From NCBI GenBank assembly GCA_905480055.1, contig CAJQOW010000127.1:1-6252 (forward strand): a DNA stretch of 6,252 bases, in the 5' to 3' direction. The DNA is from an uncultured Acidimicrobiia bacterium (GTDB lineage: Bacteria; Actinomycetota; Acidimicrobiia; UBA5794). The stretch's first letter is position 1. Every line of letters starts with the position of its first letter. The notes beneath the pieces are model-generated. The model was not told the DNA's origin. It saw only the letters and a list, made by a program, of their open reading frames with translations, and did not search any database. Below are positions 5,127-6,252 of the stretch, in pieces. The translations under genes were made by a program, and so were the position numbers.

Positions 5127-5882
5127 TCACCGACCGAACTCCACAGCCCGTCCGGTCGCCCGGAAATACCCGACGTTGCGACACAACGTGCGCCCCCTGC
5201 TCATCGACACGGCACGCGGCTGGTGCACGTCGCCAAAGAAGTGGAACCGTGGTTGGTGTTCGTCGATGTAGTCCAGGACGGGAACGGAAGCCTTCACGGA
5301 TCCGGCGACAACGTCCTCAGCGAGCATGGGCAGGTCCGGGGGGACGTGGGTGCACAGCACATCGACAGCGCCGATCGTGCCAAGCTTGCGTCGCATCTCT
5401 TCGTGGGACACCTCGCCGCTCGAACCAACCTTCGGAATGCCACCTCCGACAAAGCCAATCGTCCATCCGTCGATGGTCACGACATCACCATCCACATAGG
5501 TGGCTGATGCGGGCAGGTGGTCGCGAAGGAGCTTCGGATCATCTGCGTTGCCAAACGTTACGAAGGCCGGCACTCCGCTGAGGACGTCGTGCATCCGGCG
5601 ATACTGGCGTTGCATGCCATCGGCGACCGCCGATCGAACGTCGATCTCCAGCTCTGCAATGCGTGCGATCCACACGTCGCGAGCGGCGTCGCCCTCGTTC
5701 GCCTGCCGGAGGCTCATGAGTTCAGCAATCGTGTCGCTCCCAACAACATCGGGCAGGATGCCTTCGAGCGTTCGGTAGTCGATCAGATTCACGAGGTCGC
5801 CGAGGATGAGCAGTGTCTCTCGGGTCGACGCCACGCGTTCGAGTGCATCGAAGGCGTCGTGGACGTCCGAGACGATCAGCAT
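5127..5882 (-). CDS. Calcineurin-like metallophosphoesterase
   Basis: Full-length protein of 251 residues with the five blocks of the binuclear-metal phosphoesterase fold. They are Asp6 and His8 (SDVH), Asp29 (GDLVN), Asn112 in GNADD (111-115), His179 in CTHVPP, and GDVHQP with His220. Family members hydrolyse phosphomono- or diesters with Mn, Fe or Zn; the substrate here is unknown. Two departures from the consensus are seen: GN[H]D is GNAD, as in some YfcE-like enzymes, and GHxH is GDVH, so one metal-2 ligand is Asp218 rather than His. Between blocks II and III there is a long stretch (about 33-108) that is predicted helical and rich in charged residues, which may shape specificity. No signal peptide or membrane span is present, so it is probably cytoplasmic. 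ATG 5882 is three bases after the membrane protein stop and in the same frame. It has no clear ribosome site of its own. Confidence 0.9.
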   Translation of the reverse strand: MLIVSDVHDAFDALERVASTRETLLILGDLVNLIDYRTLEGILPDVVGSDTIAELMSLRQANEGDAARDVWIARIAELEIDVRSAVADGMQRQYRRMHDVLSGVPAFVTFGNADDPKLLRDHLPASATYVDGDVVTIDGWTIGFVGGGIPKVGSSGEVSHEEMRRKLGTIGAVDVLCTHVPPDLPMLAEDVVAGSVKASVPVLDYIDEHQPRFHFFGDVHQPRAVSMSRGRTLCRNVGYFRATGRAVEFGR

Positions 5883-5885
5883 CGT

Positions 5886-6176
5886 TCAGTCGTCAGTTCG
5901 CGGACCCAGCCAAACGGCAACCCCCACAAGGGCCAAGCCCCCGACCACGGCTCCGGCTATGGCGGCGAGATCGGCCCAGCCGCCGTACGCAGCTGCCATA
6001 CCGGCCAGACCGAACCCGACGAGGTACGCGATCACAATGCGCCCGACCACACCTGCCCAACGCTCAGGATCTGCGCTGGAGGCACCGTCGACCATGGAGG
6101 CAACGGCGACCAACACGATCCATGTGACAAGCAGAATCAGGCCGATGGCGAGCACCACTGCGAAGACGGTCGTCAT
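5886..6176 (-). CDS. Small three-helix membrane protein, unknown family
   Basis: Protein of 96 residues made almost wholly of three predicted transmembrane helices, at about 4-28, 42-63 and 68-91, joined by a polar loop (DGASSADPERW, 30-40) and a short glycine-rich turn, ending in a hydrophilic GPRTDD tail. I do not recognise a named family; the function is unknown. Helices 2 and 3 are rich in Gly and Ala, which favours close helix packing. ATG 6176 is preceded by AGGGAC within a few bases. It is separated from the metallophosphoesterase by only TGA-ACG, so the two are very probably co-transcribed, and they are in the same reading frame. A chance frame is unlikely given the clean helix pattern and operon spacing. 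Confidence 0.75.
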   Translation of the reverse strand: MTTVFAVVLAIGLILLVTWIVLVAVASMVDGASSADPERWAGVVGRIVIAYLVGFGLAGMAAAYGGWADLAAIAGAVVGGLALVGVAVWLGPRTDD

Positions 6177-6222
6177 TGTCCCTGTTCCATTCCTGTGGCT
6201 GATCGCTGCCTGAGGTTTCCTG

Positions 6223-6228
6223 AGCGTA
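6223..6228 (-). promoter_or_regulatory. Candidate -10 element of the right-hand operon
   Basis: TACGCT on the minus strand matches TANNNT and would give a leader of roughly 40 nt before the membrane protein ATG. No recognisable -35 hexamer is seen in the few bases left before the window edge. The 76 bases upstream of the gene (6177-6252) contain no supported coding sequence. Evidence is weak but the position is sensible. Confidence 0.25.
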
Positions 6229-6252
6229 CCCGACCTCTCTCGCCACAGCGCG

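Noticed and set aside
5806..6213. Plus-strand open frame of 135 codons
   Set aside because: Thr/Ala/Pro/Ser-rich mirror of the membrane protein gene and the start of the phosphoesterase gene.
6207..6224. CTCAGG repeated (minus strand CTCAGGAAACCTCAGG) upstream of the membrane protein
   Set aside because: Too short to distinguish from chance, and no known binding site matches.

Overview
The window reads as a fragment of a high-GC bacterial chromosome, most likely an actinomycete in the broad sense (Actinomycetota). No rRNA or marker gene is present, so this is inference. It rests on strong G/C preference at third codon positions, dense same-strand operons with 1-11 nt gene overlaps, -10-like TANNNT hexamers right at start codons (a pattern typical of leaderless actinobacterial mRNAs), and the gene set. 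An SRPBCC protein, an ArsA/GET3-type ATPase, a small protein and a ROK glucokinase in a row resembles, from memory, the Rv2185c-Rv2184c region of Mycobacterium tuberculosis and the SCO2126 (glkA) neighbourhood of Streptomyces. An acidimicrobial-type lineage is possible but not shown.

Every supported gene lies on the minus strand, so transcription runs from the right end to the left. In transcription order: (1) a small three-helix membrane protein (6176-5886), followed after 3 nt by a calcineurin-like metallophosphoesterase (5882-5127); (2) after a 108-nt gap with a hairpin and a good Shine-Dalgarno site, a tightly coupled cluster of SRPBCC lipid-binding-type protein (5018-4575), ArsA-type ATPase with a C-terminal HSP20-like domain (4575-3397) and a 61-residue protein (3400-3215); (3) after 31 nt, a ROK-family glucokinase (3183-2254) overlapping by 11 nt a DUF1232 membrane protein (2264-1848); (4) after 35 nt, an AlaC-type PLP aminotransferase (1812-634); (5) after 154 nt, the first 159 codons of fabD (malonyl-CoA:ACP transacylase, 479 to the window edge), preceded by an 18-codon reading frame that overlaps the fabD start as ATGA.

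Most of this is ordinary core metabolism: glucose phosphorylation, the pyruvate/alanine link, and entry into fatty acid synthesis. The part least explained by known function is the SRPBCC-ArsA-small protein cassette. Its one- and four-base overlaps suggest coordinated, perhaps near-stoichiometric synthesis. The ATPase has an intact nucleotide site but lacks the cysteines used by arsenite pumps and by the Get3 zinc dimer, so handling of a hydrophobic protein or lipid cargo is a reasonable hypothesis. I saw no mobile element, CRISPR array, tRNA or rRNA, and no plus-strand gene. No gene-free stretch exceeds 300 bases.
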